This document shows positions 1-8,000 of a stretch of 10,051 nucleotides of DNA, one piece after another. The notes under the pieces were generated by a model. That model saw only the letters and a list, made by a program, of their open reading frames with translations. It was not told where the DNA came from and searched no databases. Position numbers and translations under genes: made by a program. Source of the DNA: Bradyrhizobium sp. GTDB taxonomy: Bacteria; Pseudomonadota; Alphaproteobacteria; Rhizobiales; Xanthobacteraceae. The DNA is taken from positions 1 through 10,051 of the forward strand of contig JAICIT010000051.1 in assembly GCA_025960445.1 (NCBI GenBank). Direction: 5' to 3'. Position 1 is the first letter of the stretch, and each line of letters opens with the position of its first letter.

Positions 1-75
1 CCTGGATCTGCAAGGTCAGGAACAATCGGCTTTAAACCGGTTGGTCGCGTCGCGCCGTCGTGGCAATTGACGCCG

Positions 76-813
76 TCAGGTCCCCGCAGGGGCCTGGGCA
101 ATATCGATGACGTGCCGATCGCTCCCGACAGTGATCACGATCGTATAGGCCTTTTGTCCACCTGCCTGTTCGGTCGGCGGGGTTATATGCAATTGCCCGC
201 CGTACCACTCGCCCGGCATCAACGTGTTGTCCTTGATCACGGACTGCTCGAGCACGGCCATATTGCGCTGACCGGTCTCGACGGTGGCGGCAACGATAGC
301 CTCGTTCTGAGCCGCGGCATTGTTGTGAGCTATCACAGCAGCGGTTGGGCTGTAGAACGTTCCAGTACGACCGCTCGTCGTGGTGTAACGTCCGTGCCCG
401 GCTTGGGACGCACTGTATGTGTTCACGCCTGCGGCGAAACCGCCAATGATCAGGGCCGCCACCTGGCGGTTCTTTTCCTCCTGAAGGAGCATTTCATACG
501 TGACAACCTGCATCACATAATCCGAGCCGGCGACGTGCTGTGTGGCCTCGACTTGCGCGACACGAAAATCAATCGGACCCTGTCCAAGATTGTTGATACC
601 CACGACGAACACCGGCCGGCCATTCGCCTGAAGCTGTCGAGAGGCGGGGCGGACGAGAACCACCGAGCTTTTCTGACGCGAAACCAGGGCGGGCTGCCCA
701 TCGCGCATCAGGCTCTGTTGCTGTGGATTTGACGGTCGAAACTGCACCGTCTCGCTGTTTGTGACGCAACCGCCCAGCCCAGCGCAAAGCGCCACGAAGC
801 CCCATCTACGCAT
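76..813 (-). CDS. Putative lipoprotein of unknown function
   Basis: A 245-residue protein that I do not recognise as a named family. It begins with a short lipoprotein signal: Arg2-Arg3, a hydrophobic stretch, then lipobox Leu13-Gly-Gly-Cys16, so Cys16 should be lipidated. The next residue is Val rather than Asp, so outer-membrane sorting is more likely than inner-membrane retention. The mature part has beta-rich segments at about residues 50-90 and 200-240 (the latter holding a GEWYGGQLHI stretch). They flank a central Ala/Gly/Ser/Thr/Asn-rich region (about 118-175) that contains a small hydrophobic, glycine-spaced segment at 118-132. This could be a beta-sandwich with an insertion, which is inference only. 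The ATG start is supported by a GGGGA ribosome site seven bases upstream and by the signal peptide beginning exactly there. It is a single gene, apparently not co-transcribed with its neighbours apart from possible read-through from the tRNA. Coding is confident; function is unknown. Confidence 0.85.
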   Translation of the reverse strand: MRRWGFVALCAGLGGCVTNSETVQFRPSNPQQQSLMRDGQPALVSRQKSSVVLVRPASRQLQANGRPVFVVGINNLGQGPIDFRVAQVEATQHVAGSDYVMQVVTYEMLLQEEKNRQVAALIIGGFAAGVNTYSASQAGHGRYTTTSGRTGTFYSPTAAVIAHNNAAAQNEAIVAATVETGQRNMAVLEQSVIKDNTLMPGEWYGGQLHITPPTEQAGGQKAYTIVITVGSDRHVIDIAQAPAGT

Positions 814-820
814 GACAATT

Positions 821-825
821 TCCCC
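821..825 (-). promoter_or_regulatory. Ribosome binding site of the lipoprotein gene
   Basis: GGGGA on the minus strand, seven bases before the ATG at 813. It supports this start codon. The same G-run forms the 3' arm of a 5-bp inverted repeat (822-826 with 831-835, four-base loop), which could partly hide the site if transcription starts upstream of the repeat. Confidence 0.6.
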
Positions 826-836
826 TACCCAGGGGG

Positions 837-865
837 ATACAACCGCAACCAGCGCGCGAGATCAA
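837..865 (-). promoter_or_regulatory. Candidate sigma-70-type promoter for the lipoprotein gene
   Basis: On the minus strand, TTGATC (860-865) and TTGTAT (837-842) are separated by 17 bases, which would start transcription near 830, just before the ribosome site. The -35 box matches the TTGACA consensus at four of six positions. The -10 box is poor (three of six). The spacing and the fit with the start codon are the main arguments. Confidence 0.25.
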
Positions 866-895
866 GGGCGCGTCGCGCAGGAGCCTGTGGGGTTT

Positions 896-930
896 CCTTC
901 AGGTCCCCAGCCGAAAACGGGGATTGAAGG
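896..930 (-). other. Intergenic hairpin downstream of tRNA-Cys
   Basis: An inverted repeat with outer arms CCTTCA (896-901) and TGAAGG (925-930) and inner arms TCCCC (904-908) and GGGGA (919-923). Together they give about 11 base pairs interrupted by a 2x1 internal loop and closed by a 10-base loop. No run of T follows on either strand, so a standard intrinsic terminator is not supported. It could still serve as a 3' processing or stability structure for tRNA read-through transcripts, or as part of the 5' region of the lipoprotein transcript. The structure was read by eye, and no folding energy was computed. Confidence 0.4.
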
Positions 931-970
931 TAGCCGGAAAGGTGTCCGCGTAAGTATCTGATTTTACAGG

Positions 971-1044
971 TGGAGGCCACGACCAGAATTGAACTGGTGT
1001 ACACGGTTTTGCAGACCGTTGCGTAACCACTCCGCCACGTGGCC
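971..1044 (-). tRNA. tRNA-Cys (anticodon GCA)
   Basis: A complete 74-base tRNA that I folded by hand. The acceptor stem GGCCACG pairs perfectly with CGTGGCC. The discriminator base is U, as cysteinyl-tRNA synthetase requires, and the CCA end is encoded (971-973). The D arm has a three-pair stem and the conserved GG. The anticodon stem ACGGT/ACCGT holds the loop CTGCAAA with anticodon GCA at 1010-1012. The variable loop is four bases (GTAC), as in other bacterial tRNA-Cys. The T arm ACCAG/CTGGT encloses TTCAATT. It reads the UGC and UGU codons. No duplicated copy of its 3' end is visible in the window, so there is no sign that it hosts an integrated element. Confidence 0.98.
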
Positions 1045-1056
1045 CCATCGGCCGAA

Positions 1057-1085
1057 CTCATATACGCCCCGCCGGGGATAGGCAA
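1057..1085 (-). promoter_or_regulatory. Candidate promoter for tRNA-Cys
   Basis: On the minus strand, TTGCCT (1080-1085) and TATGAG (1057-1062) are separated by 17 bases, each matching four of six consensus positions. Transcription would begin near 1050, giving a leader of about six bases before the mature tRNA end at 1044. An overlapping TATATG (1059-1064) is an alternative -10 with a shorter, 15-base spacer. The element lies in the 54-base gap after the DTW gene. Confidence 0.35.
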
Positions 1086-1098
1086 CCACGGCACGTCT

Positions 1099-1836
1099 TC
1101 AGCGGCGTTTGCGGCGACGGTAGTCCCGTTTGGGCCGCGCTTTCGGCGCGAGTTCGGGCAATGAAGTTCGGGCTTCCTGATATTTCGCCAGCATCCGCTC
1201 GAATGTTGCATCGAGTGTGTCGGAAATCTCCGGTCGCTTCTCCAGAGCGGAGAGCAACATTCCAGCGGCCTCGATCGTCGACAGGCCCTCGGCGCGGGGT
1301 TCACGGCGCAGCTTGCCATAACGCGAGGGACGAGCCGGACCGAGGATGACGCGCTGGCACTTCAGCAGCCAGGCGTTGCGCCACCACAGTGCCTTGGCCT
1401 GGCTCCAGGTGCCATCAAGCACCACCACCCCTTCGACAGCTTTCAGGATGCCGCGCTGGTTGTCCTCCATTTCGCCCTTGCGGTTAATGGCGACAATATC
1501 GCTATTGGTGCCGAGATCGCTGAGCCTGGCGGAACCCAGATAGAGCACCGCCCAGCGCGACGGGTCCGCGACCGGTCGTCCCAGCGCCCTGGACAGGCTC
1601 GGCCACGAGAGCCCGATCTTCAGCACTGTATTTTTAAGCTGTAGCGCTGTGACCCGCGCCGTGCCGAGGGCTCTGTCCTGCTCCTGCGGATGCTGCAGGA
1701 TCAGCAGGGATATGCGGTTCTCTATTGGCGTGATGGCATCGCAGATGCACAGCGGCAGCGGCTTAAGGCAGCGCTGGCAATCCGCTGTGGGTGCCGCTGC
1801 ACTCGCGACGGTTTGAGGGCCAGATGGTTTCGACAT
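1099..1836 (-). CDS. DTW-domain protein, predicted tRNA-uridine aminocarboxypropyltransferase
   Basis: A 245-residue cytosolic protein of the DTW family (E. coli YfiP/TapT type, also called TuaA). Characterised members transfer the 3-amino-3-carboxypropyl group of S-adenosylmethionine to a tRNA uridine (acp3U, position 47 in E. coli). Visible hallmarks are a cysteine cluster C20-x2-C23-x6-C30-x-C32, probably metal-binding; an LQHPQE stretch at 47-52; the signature D141-G-T143-W144 followed by SQAK; and a SRYGKLRREP then LSTIEA block at about 171-190. The last 15 residues are strongly basic, which suits RNA binding. Length fits the family. The ATG start leaves the cysteine cluster intact and no other start is better, but no ribosome site precedes it. 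The gene follows mdtC by 59 bases and may have its own promoter. I am sure of the family; the modified position and the substrate tRNAs are not shown by the sequence. Confidence 0.93.
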   Translation of the reverse strand: MSKPSGPQTVASAAAPTADCQRCLKPLPLCICDAITPIENRISLLILQHPQEQDRALGTARVTALQLKNTVLKIGLSWPSLSRALGRPVADPSRWAVLYLGSARLSDLGTNSDIVAINRKGEMEDNQRGILKAVEGVVVLDGTWSQAKALWWRNAWLLKCQRVILGPARPSRYGKLRREPRAEGLSTIEAAGMLLSALEKRPEISDTLDATFERMLAKYQEARTSLPELAPKARPKRDYRRRKRR

Positions 1837-1842
1837 GGCCAG

Positions 1843-1871
1843 GCTATACGCTTCGCGTTACTGCGCTTCAA
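1843..1871 (-). promoter_or_regulatory. Candidate promoter giving a leaderless DTW-gene transcript
   Basis: On the minus strand, TTGAAG (1866-1871) and TATAGC (1843-1848) are separated by 17 bases, each matching four of six consensus positions. The -10 box ends only six bases before the ATG at 1836, so transcription would start at or within a base of the start codon. The absence of any Shine-Dalgarno sequence upstream of that ATG agrees with a leaderless message. Confidence 0.4.
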
Positions 1872-1895
1872 CCACGCAAAGCAAAAGGCCTAGCG

Positions 1896-4800
1896 CTATT
1901 CCGCCGGCGCTGCCACGACTCCCGGTTCGGATCGGCGTCGGAGCCGATCTATTAGCAGGTAGATCACCGGCGTCGTGTAGAGCGTGAGGATTTGCGAGAC
2001 GAACAGCCCGCCGATGATAGTGATACCGAGCGGCCTTCGCAGTTCGGTGCCCGGACCGGTCGCAATCACCAGCGGTATTCCGGCGAACAGCGCCGCCATT
2101 GTCGTCATCAGGATAGGACGAAATCGGGCGCTGCACGCCTCGAAAATGGCTTCCGCCGACGACAGGCCGCGGTGACGCTCGGCATCGAGCGCGAAGTCGA
2201 CGATCATGATGCCGTTCTTCTTCACGATCCCGATCAGGAGAATGATCCCGACGAACGCGATGATGGTCAGCGGAGTGTTGGTGATCTGAAGTGCCAATAG
2301 CGCCCCAAGTCCCGCCGAAGGCAATGTTGAAATGATGGTCAGGGGATGCGCCAGGCTCTCGTAGAGCACGCCCAGCACGATATACATGGCCACCAGCGCC
2401 CCTAATATCAACAACGGCTGCCGCCCGGTTGTTTTGCCGAAGTCGCCGGCATTGCCGTCGAAGCTGCCGCGAATGCCTTCGGGCATGTGCAATTCCTGAA
2501 CCGCCCGCTGAATATTTGTGGTCGCCACCTCGAGGGGTACGTCGGGCAGCAGATTGAACGAAACCGTCGTCGACGGAATTGACTGGGAGTGAAATACCGC
2601 GAGTGGCGAAAGGCTGCGCTCGTAGTGAACCACCGTGGATAGAGGGATCTGCGCGCCGCCCGCCCCGGCCACAAAAACACGTTCGAGGTTGGAGGGATCG
2701 CTCTGAAATTTTGGATCGGTTTCCAGCACCACCATGTATTGATTGCGCTGGGTATAGACGATCGAGATCTGGCGCTGCGAGAATGCATTATTGAGCGCGT
2801 TGTCGATGTCCTGGACGCGGACGCCGAGGATCGATGCTTTTTGCCTGTCGATCGAGAGTGTTAATTGCAAACCGCCGGGATCGCGATTGCTCGAAACGTC
2901 GGTAATGCCTTCGACCGTCTCCATTCGCTTGCCAACAATCGGCGCCCATTTCTGCAGAAGGTCCAGATCGGTGCTCGACAACGTGTACTGATAATCTGCA
3001 TCGCTTTGTCTTCCGCCGGCCCGCACATCCTGCGCCGCGAACATGAACAGACGAATTCCAGCCACGCGATAGAGATCCTTGCGCAGGCGATCGATCACCT
3101 GAGCCGTGCTCATTCCGGCCCGCTCGCCGGGCGGCTTGAGGCTGATGAACATCAGGCCGCGATTGGAGCCGCCGCCGCCGGGTCCGCCGGCTCCTCCAAG
3201 CACCGAACCGATGCCCGCCACGGCCGGATCGGCCATGACAATGTCGGCGAGTTGCTGCTGCAACCCGAGCATCGACTGGAACGAGATGTCGGCGGAGGCC
3301 CTCGTCGAGCCGATCACGAACCCGCTGTCATCGACGGGAAAATAACCTTTTGGGGTCTTGATGTAGAGAGTGACCGTGAGCGCAATGGTCGCGAAGAACA
3401 CCACCAGCGTCATCAATGGAAAGTCAAGCACGACGCGCAGTGTAGACGCATAGAACGCGACCATGCGCGAGAGCGTCCCTTCCACGACGCGGTCGAACCA
3501 TGTCGCGGAACCCGACGTCACAGCCTTGATGTAATGGGCGCAAATCATCGGGGTCGTGGTAAGCGAAACAACGGTGGAAACCACGATCGCAAACGTCAAC
3601 GTCAGCGAAAATTCCCGCAGCAGCCGTCCCACGATCCCGTCCATGAAGATCAGGGGCGTAAAGGCGGCGACCAGCGACAGACTGATCGATAACACGGTGA
3701 AACCGATCTGCCTGGCGCCTTCCAGTGCCGCCTGGTAAGGCCACATGCCGCGTTCCAGGTTACGGTACATGTTCTCGATCATCACGATCGCGTCGTCGAC
3801 GACGAAGCCGACCGAAATGGCCAGCGCCATCAGCGACAGATTGTCGATCGAAAACCCGGCGAGCCACATGCCGGCACAGGTGCCTGCCAGCGCCAGTGGC
3901 ACCGAGACGCCAGCGGCAATCGTCGGCGTCAGCCGACGCAGAAATGCGAATACGACCGCCATCACGAGAAATACGGTCGCGAGCAGCGTGAGCTGCATGT
4001 CCTCGACGCTGGCCCGGATGGTGCCAGTGCGATCGACCAAGGTGGAAATTTCAACTCCTCCGGGAATCCATTTCCGGAGCTCCGGAATCAGCGCGCGCAC
4101 ACGGTCGACGGTATCGATGACGTTCGCGTCGCCCTGTTTGGTGATCTGGATCAACACCGCCGGCTGCTTGTTGAACCACGCTATGGATCGGACGTTGCGC
4201 ACGGAATCTTCGACGTCCGCGACATCGGACAGTCGGACGAAGTTTCCGTTCGCACTCTTGATCATGATGTCGCGGAATTCGGCGGCGGTGCGCATCTGCC
4301 GGTTCGTCGACAAGGTCTCGCTCTGAAGGCCACCATTGAAGATGCCAACCGGGCCGAGCGGATTGGCGTTGATGATCGCCAGCCGAACGTCGTCCGTTGC
4401 GATGCCCGCATCTGACAGCGCCACCGGGTTAAGCGCGATGCGGACGGCGGGCTGGTCGGCGCCGCTGACCGTAACCTCGCCGACACCCGGCACCTGCGAA
4501 ATACGTTGGGCAAGCACCGTATCGGCGACGTCATAGATCGCACTGGAGGAGATCGTCTTCGATGTCAGCGCCAGCACGAATACCGGCGCCGCGGCGGTAT
4601 TGGCTTTTCGGAACCGCGGCAGGCTCGGCAGATCGCTGGGCAAATCCGCCAGCGCCGCGTTGATCGCAGCCTGCACGTCGCGCGCGGCGCGATCGATATC
4701 GCGCCCGATCGCGAATTGGAGCTGGATGCTGGTGGTACCCAGCGAACTGGTTGAGGTGATCTGGTCGATACCCGCGATCTCTCCGAGCCGCCGTTCCAGC

Positions 4801-5000
4801 GGGGCCGCCACGGTTGCGGCCATCACTGAGGGATCTGCGCCGGGACGAGTCGCTGAAACCCTTATTGAGGGAAAGTCGACATTGGGAACGGCGGCGACCG
4901 GGAGAAACTCATAAGCCACCAACCCGATCAGAAACAGCCCGATCGAGAGTAAGGTAGTGCCGACGGGCCGTCGGATGAAAGGCTCCGAGATCGATGCCAC
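1896..5000 (-). CDS. mdtC: RND multidrug efflux permease, MdtC-like
   Basis: A full-length (1034-residue) inner-membrane proton/drug antiporter of the HAE1/AcrB family, the second of the two paired permeases. The N-terminus (ISEPFIRRPV) leads into TM1. Two large periplasmic loops follow TM1 and TM7. TM4 carries the proton-relay pair Asp402-Asp403 within GFVVDDAIVMIEN, and TM10-11 carry Lys928, Arg959 and Thr966, which align with AcrB Lys940, Arg971 and Thr978. The relay is therefore complete. A glycine-rich stretch at 602-611 sits in the second periplasmic loop. The GTG start shares its first base with the upstream TAG stop, and a good AAGGGG site lies seven bases before it, so translation is probably coupled to mdtB. 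In E. coli, MdtB and MdtC form a B2C heterotrimer, with MdtC thought to be the main drug-binding subunit. Assignment as MdtC rather than MdtB rests on gene order and general resemblance. Substrates cannot be read from the sequence. Confidence 0.92.
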   Translation of the reverse strand: MASISEPFIRRPVGTTLLSIGLFLIGLVAYEFLPVAAVPNVDFPSIRVSATRPGADPSVMAATVAAPLERRLGEIAGIDQITSTSSLGTTSIQLQFAIGRDIDRAARDVQAAINAALADLPSDLPSLPRFRKANTAAAPVFVLALTSKTISSSAIYDVADTVLAQRISQVPGVGEVTVSGADQPAVRIALNPVALSDAGIATDDVRLAIINANPLGPVGIFNGGLQSETLSTNRQMRTAAEFRDIMIKSANGNFVRLSDVADVEDSVRNVRSIAWFNKQPAVLIQITKQGDANVIDTVDRVRALIPELRKWIPGGVEISTLVDRTGTIRASVEDMQLTLLATVFLVMAVVFAFLRRLTPTIAAGVSVPLALAGTCAGMWLAGFSIDNLSLMALAISVGFVVDDAIVMIENMYRNLERGMWPYQAALEGARQIGFTVLSISLSLVAAFTPLIFMDGIVGRLLREFSLTLTFAIVVSTVVSLTTTPMICAHYIKAVTSGSATWFDRVVEGTLSRMVAFYASTLRVVLDFPLMTLVVFFATIALTVTLYIKTPKGYFPVDDSGFVIGSTRASADISFQSMLGLQQQLADIVMADPAVAGIGSVLGGAGGPGGGGSNRGLMFISLKPPGERAGMSTAQVIDRLRKDLYRVAGIRLFMFAAQDVRAGGRQSDADYQYTLSSTDLDLLQKWAPIVGKRMETVEGITDVSSNRDPGGLQLTLSIDRQKASILGVRVQDIDNALNNAFSQRQISIVYTQRNQYMVVLETDPKFQSDPSNLERVFVAGAGGAQIPLSTVVHYERSLSPLAVFHSQSIPSTTVSFNLLPDVPLEVATTNIQRAVQELHMPEGIRGSFDGNAGDFGKTTGRQPLLILGALVAMYIVLGVLYESLAHPLTIISTLPSAGLGALLALQITNTPLTIIAFVGIILLIGIVKKNGIMIVDFALDAERHRGLSSAEAIFEACSARFRPILMTTMAALFAGIPLVIATGPGTELRRPLGITIIGGLFVSQILTLYTTPVIYLLIDRLRRRSEPGVVAAPAE

Positions 5001-8000
5001 TACTGCACCCCTTCGGTCGCTCCGGCGATAGGCGGAGACGGCGCTTCAGGCCCGACCGGCGGTACGGCTTTCTCGATGCGGCGGTTTATCCGATCGAGAG
5101 CGAGATAGATGACGGGCGTCGTATACAGCGTCAGGAGCTGGCTCAGCAGCAGCCCACCGATGATCGAGATACCGAGCGGAAAGCGCAACTCGGCGCCGGT
5201 GCCGCTTTCAATGGCCAGCGGCAACGCGCCTAGCAACGCAGCCAGCGTCGTCATCATGATAGGGCGGAAACGCAACAGAGACGCCTGCACAATCGCGTCC
5301 AACGGCGACATGCCCTGGTTGCGCTCGGCCTCCAGGGCGAAGTCGATCATCATGATGGCATTCTTTTTCACGATGCCCATCAGCAGAATGATGCCGATCA
5401 GGCCGATCACCGAGAGGTCCTGGCCGAACAGCATCAGAGCCAGGATCGCGCCTACACCGGCCGATGGCAGCGTCGAAAGAATGGTGATCGGGTGGATATA
5501 GCTTTCGTACAGCACGCCGAGCACGATGTAGATCGTCACCAGCGCCGCCAGGATCAGCCACGGTTGCCCGGCAAGCGATTTAGAGAACTCAGCCGCATCG
5601 CCAGCGTAGATGCCGACGATGCTTCCGGGCATGCCAATGCGCTTCTCGATTGCCTTCACAGCATCGACGGCATCGCCGAGCGCCGCCCCGCGCGCCAGAT
5701 TGAAACTAAGCGATACGGCCGGAAACTGGGCCTGATGCGAAATCGCCAGCGGCGCTGTCGTGCGGGTCAAGGTCGCCACCGCCGATAGTGGCACCTGGGC
5801 CCCAAGCGCCCCAGGCAGATAGAGTTTTGAAAGGATCGACGGGTCGCGCTGATAGACCGGCATGGCCTCCAGCACCACCCGATACTGGTTCGCCTGGCCG
5901 TAGATGGTGGATATCTGGCGCTGCGAGAACGCATCGTTCAACGTATCATTCACCCCCTGCAGGCTGACCCCGAGCTGACCGGCACGCTGCCGGTTGATAT
6001 CGAGCGCAGCCCGCAAGCCTCGGTCCTGCGCTTCGGAAGAAACGTCCCGAAACAACGGATCGCGGCGCAACTCGCTCACCAGCTTGGTGGCCCACTCGGT
6101 CACCAGCGCGGTATCCGTGCCCGTCAAGATGTACTGATACAGCGATCGGCTGGATTGGGTTGAAATCTGCACATCCTGAACCGGTTGAAAATAGATTGTC
6201 ATGCCGGGTATCGAGGCGGTCAGGCTTTTCAACCGGGCGACCACCACCGAAACATCGTCGCGGCGCTCGCCGCGTGGCTTCAGCGTCATCACCAGACGGC
6301 CGACATTGGTCGTAGGGTTGACCGACCCCGCGCCAATGACGGAGACGACGCCAATTACGTCCGGATCCGTTCGGATGGCATTGGCGGCCTGCGTTTGCCG
6401 ACTTTGCATCTCGGCAAAGGAAACGTCGGGACCGGCCTCGGTCACCGCCGTGATGGACGCCGTGTCTTGCAGCGGCAGGAATCCTTTGGGCGCCACGACG
6501 TAAAGCAAAAAAGTCGCGCCAATTGCGGCAAAGGTGACCAGCAAAGTCGCTCGCTGCCGCTGCAGCACCCATAGCAGCGTGCGGTGGTAAAACTCGACCA
6601 TGCGATCGATGAACCGGCTAATTGCAGCAAGCCCCGGGACAGTCATCTCCTCGCCGGCGTGTTTCAGCAGTCGCGAGCACATCATCGGCGTCAGGGTCAA
6701 AGACACGATCGCCGACGTCACGACCGCGATGGTCAATGTCAGCGCGAACTCGCGGAACATGCGCCCCACAAGTCCCGACATGAACAGAAGCGGGATGAAG
6801 ACGGCAATTAGCGACACCGTCAGCGAAATCACGGTAAAGCCGATTTCGCTGGCGCCTCGGAGCGAGGCGCCCATTGCGGATTCGCCGTTCTCCATGTGAC
6901 GGACGATGTTCTCGATCATGACGATGGCGTCATCGACCACGAAGCCAGTGCCGATCGTCAGCGCCATGAGGGACAGGTTGTCGAGGCTAAACCCCGAGAA
7001 ATACATGATGCCGAAGCTCGTGATCAGCGAGAGCGGCAGTGCCACCCCCGCGATTAGCGTGGCGCGCAATGAGCGAAGGAACAGCAGCACCACAAGCGTG
7101 ACCAGCACCACGCTAAGAACCAGCGTAAACTGCACGTCATGCACCGAAGCGCGAATGGTTACGGTGCGGTCGCTGACGACGGTGAGGTTCACGCCGGCCG
7201 GGATCGCGCGCTGCAGCTTTGGAATCTCGGCGCGGATCTGGCGTACGACTTCTATCACGTTGGCGCCGGGTTGCCGTTGTATATCGATGATGACGGCCGG
7301 CGTGCCCTGATACCAGCCGCCGGTGCGATCGTTCTCCAGACCATCGACAATGACGGCGACGTCGCCGATCGTGACCGGCGCGCCATTGCGGTAGGCAATG
7401 ATGATCGGCTTGTAGGCCTCTGCCGCCGCGATCTGATCATTGGCAGCGATGGTATAGGCCTGTTGGGCTCCATCGAGCGAGCCCTTCGGTCCGGACACAT
7501 TCGCACCCGCGATCGCGTTGCGCAAATCCTCCATTCCGATTCCATAGGCGGCCAGCCTTGCGAGATCGGCCTGCACCCGCACCGCCGGCTTGAGGCCACC
7601 CAGTACTGAAACGCGACCGACTCCGGAAATCTGGGCGAGGCGCTGCGCTAATATCGTGTCCGCCAGATCGCTCATGGCGCGCAACGCAATTGTGTCCGAC
7701 GTCAGCGCGAGTGTTAGAACGGGCGCGTCTGCAGGATTCACTTTGGCGTAGGTTGGCGGATAAGGCAGGGTTCTTGGCAGCACTCCCGCGGCGGCATTGA
7801 TCGCGGCCTGCACGTCCTGCGTGGCGCCATCGATGTCGCGGTTGAGATCGAACTGCAACGCAATCTGGCTGACCCCGAATGAGCTGGTCGATGTCATCGA
7901 CGACAACGAGGGGATCTGACCGAGTTGACGCTCCAATGGCGCGGTTATTAGCGAGGCGATGACATCCGGGCTGCCGCCAGGCAATTGAGTCGTGACTTGG

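Noticed and set aside
1..75. AACCGG/CCGATT repeat around positions 29-47 as a terminator for the lipoprotein gene
   Set aside because: It has only three continuous pairs next to the loop, with a mismatch and no T-run. I see nothing else supportable in this stretch.
67..732. A long plus-strand open frame (about 220 codons) opposite the lipoprotein gene
   Set aside because: It has no ribosome site and starts at an arbitrary TTG. The opposite strand encodes a lipoprotein signal with proper lipobox, start and ribosome site. Long antisense frames are common in GC-rich genes.
854..878. GCGCGA/TCGCGC inverted repeat (13-base gap) around the candidate -35 of the lipoprotein gene, as an operator
   Set aside because: Six-base GC-only repeats are frequent by chance in such DNA, and no regulator or second copy is visible to support it.
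971..1044. tRNA-Cys as an integration site for a genomic island
   Set aside because: No integrase gene, direct repeat of the tRNA 3' end or change in base composition is visible on either side within the window.
1067..1077. CCCC-GCC-GGGG repeat after the DTW gene as a terminator
   Set aside because: The stem is only four pairs with a three-base loop and no T-run follows. It also lies in the spacer of the candidate tRNA promoter.
2865..3692. A 275-codon plus-strand open frame inside mdtC
   Set aside because: It is a shadow of the conserved RND permease on the other strand. Its translation is rich in Arg, His and Asp with no domain-like pattern, as expected of an antisense reading.
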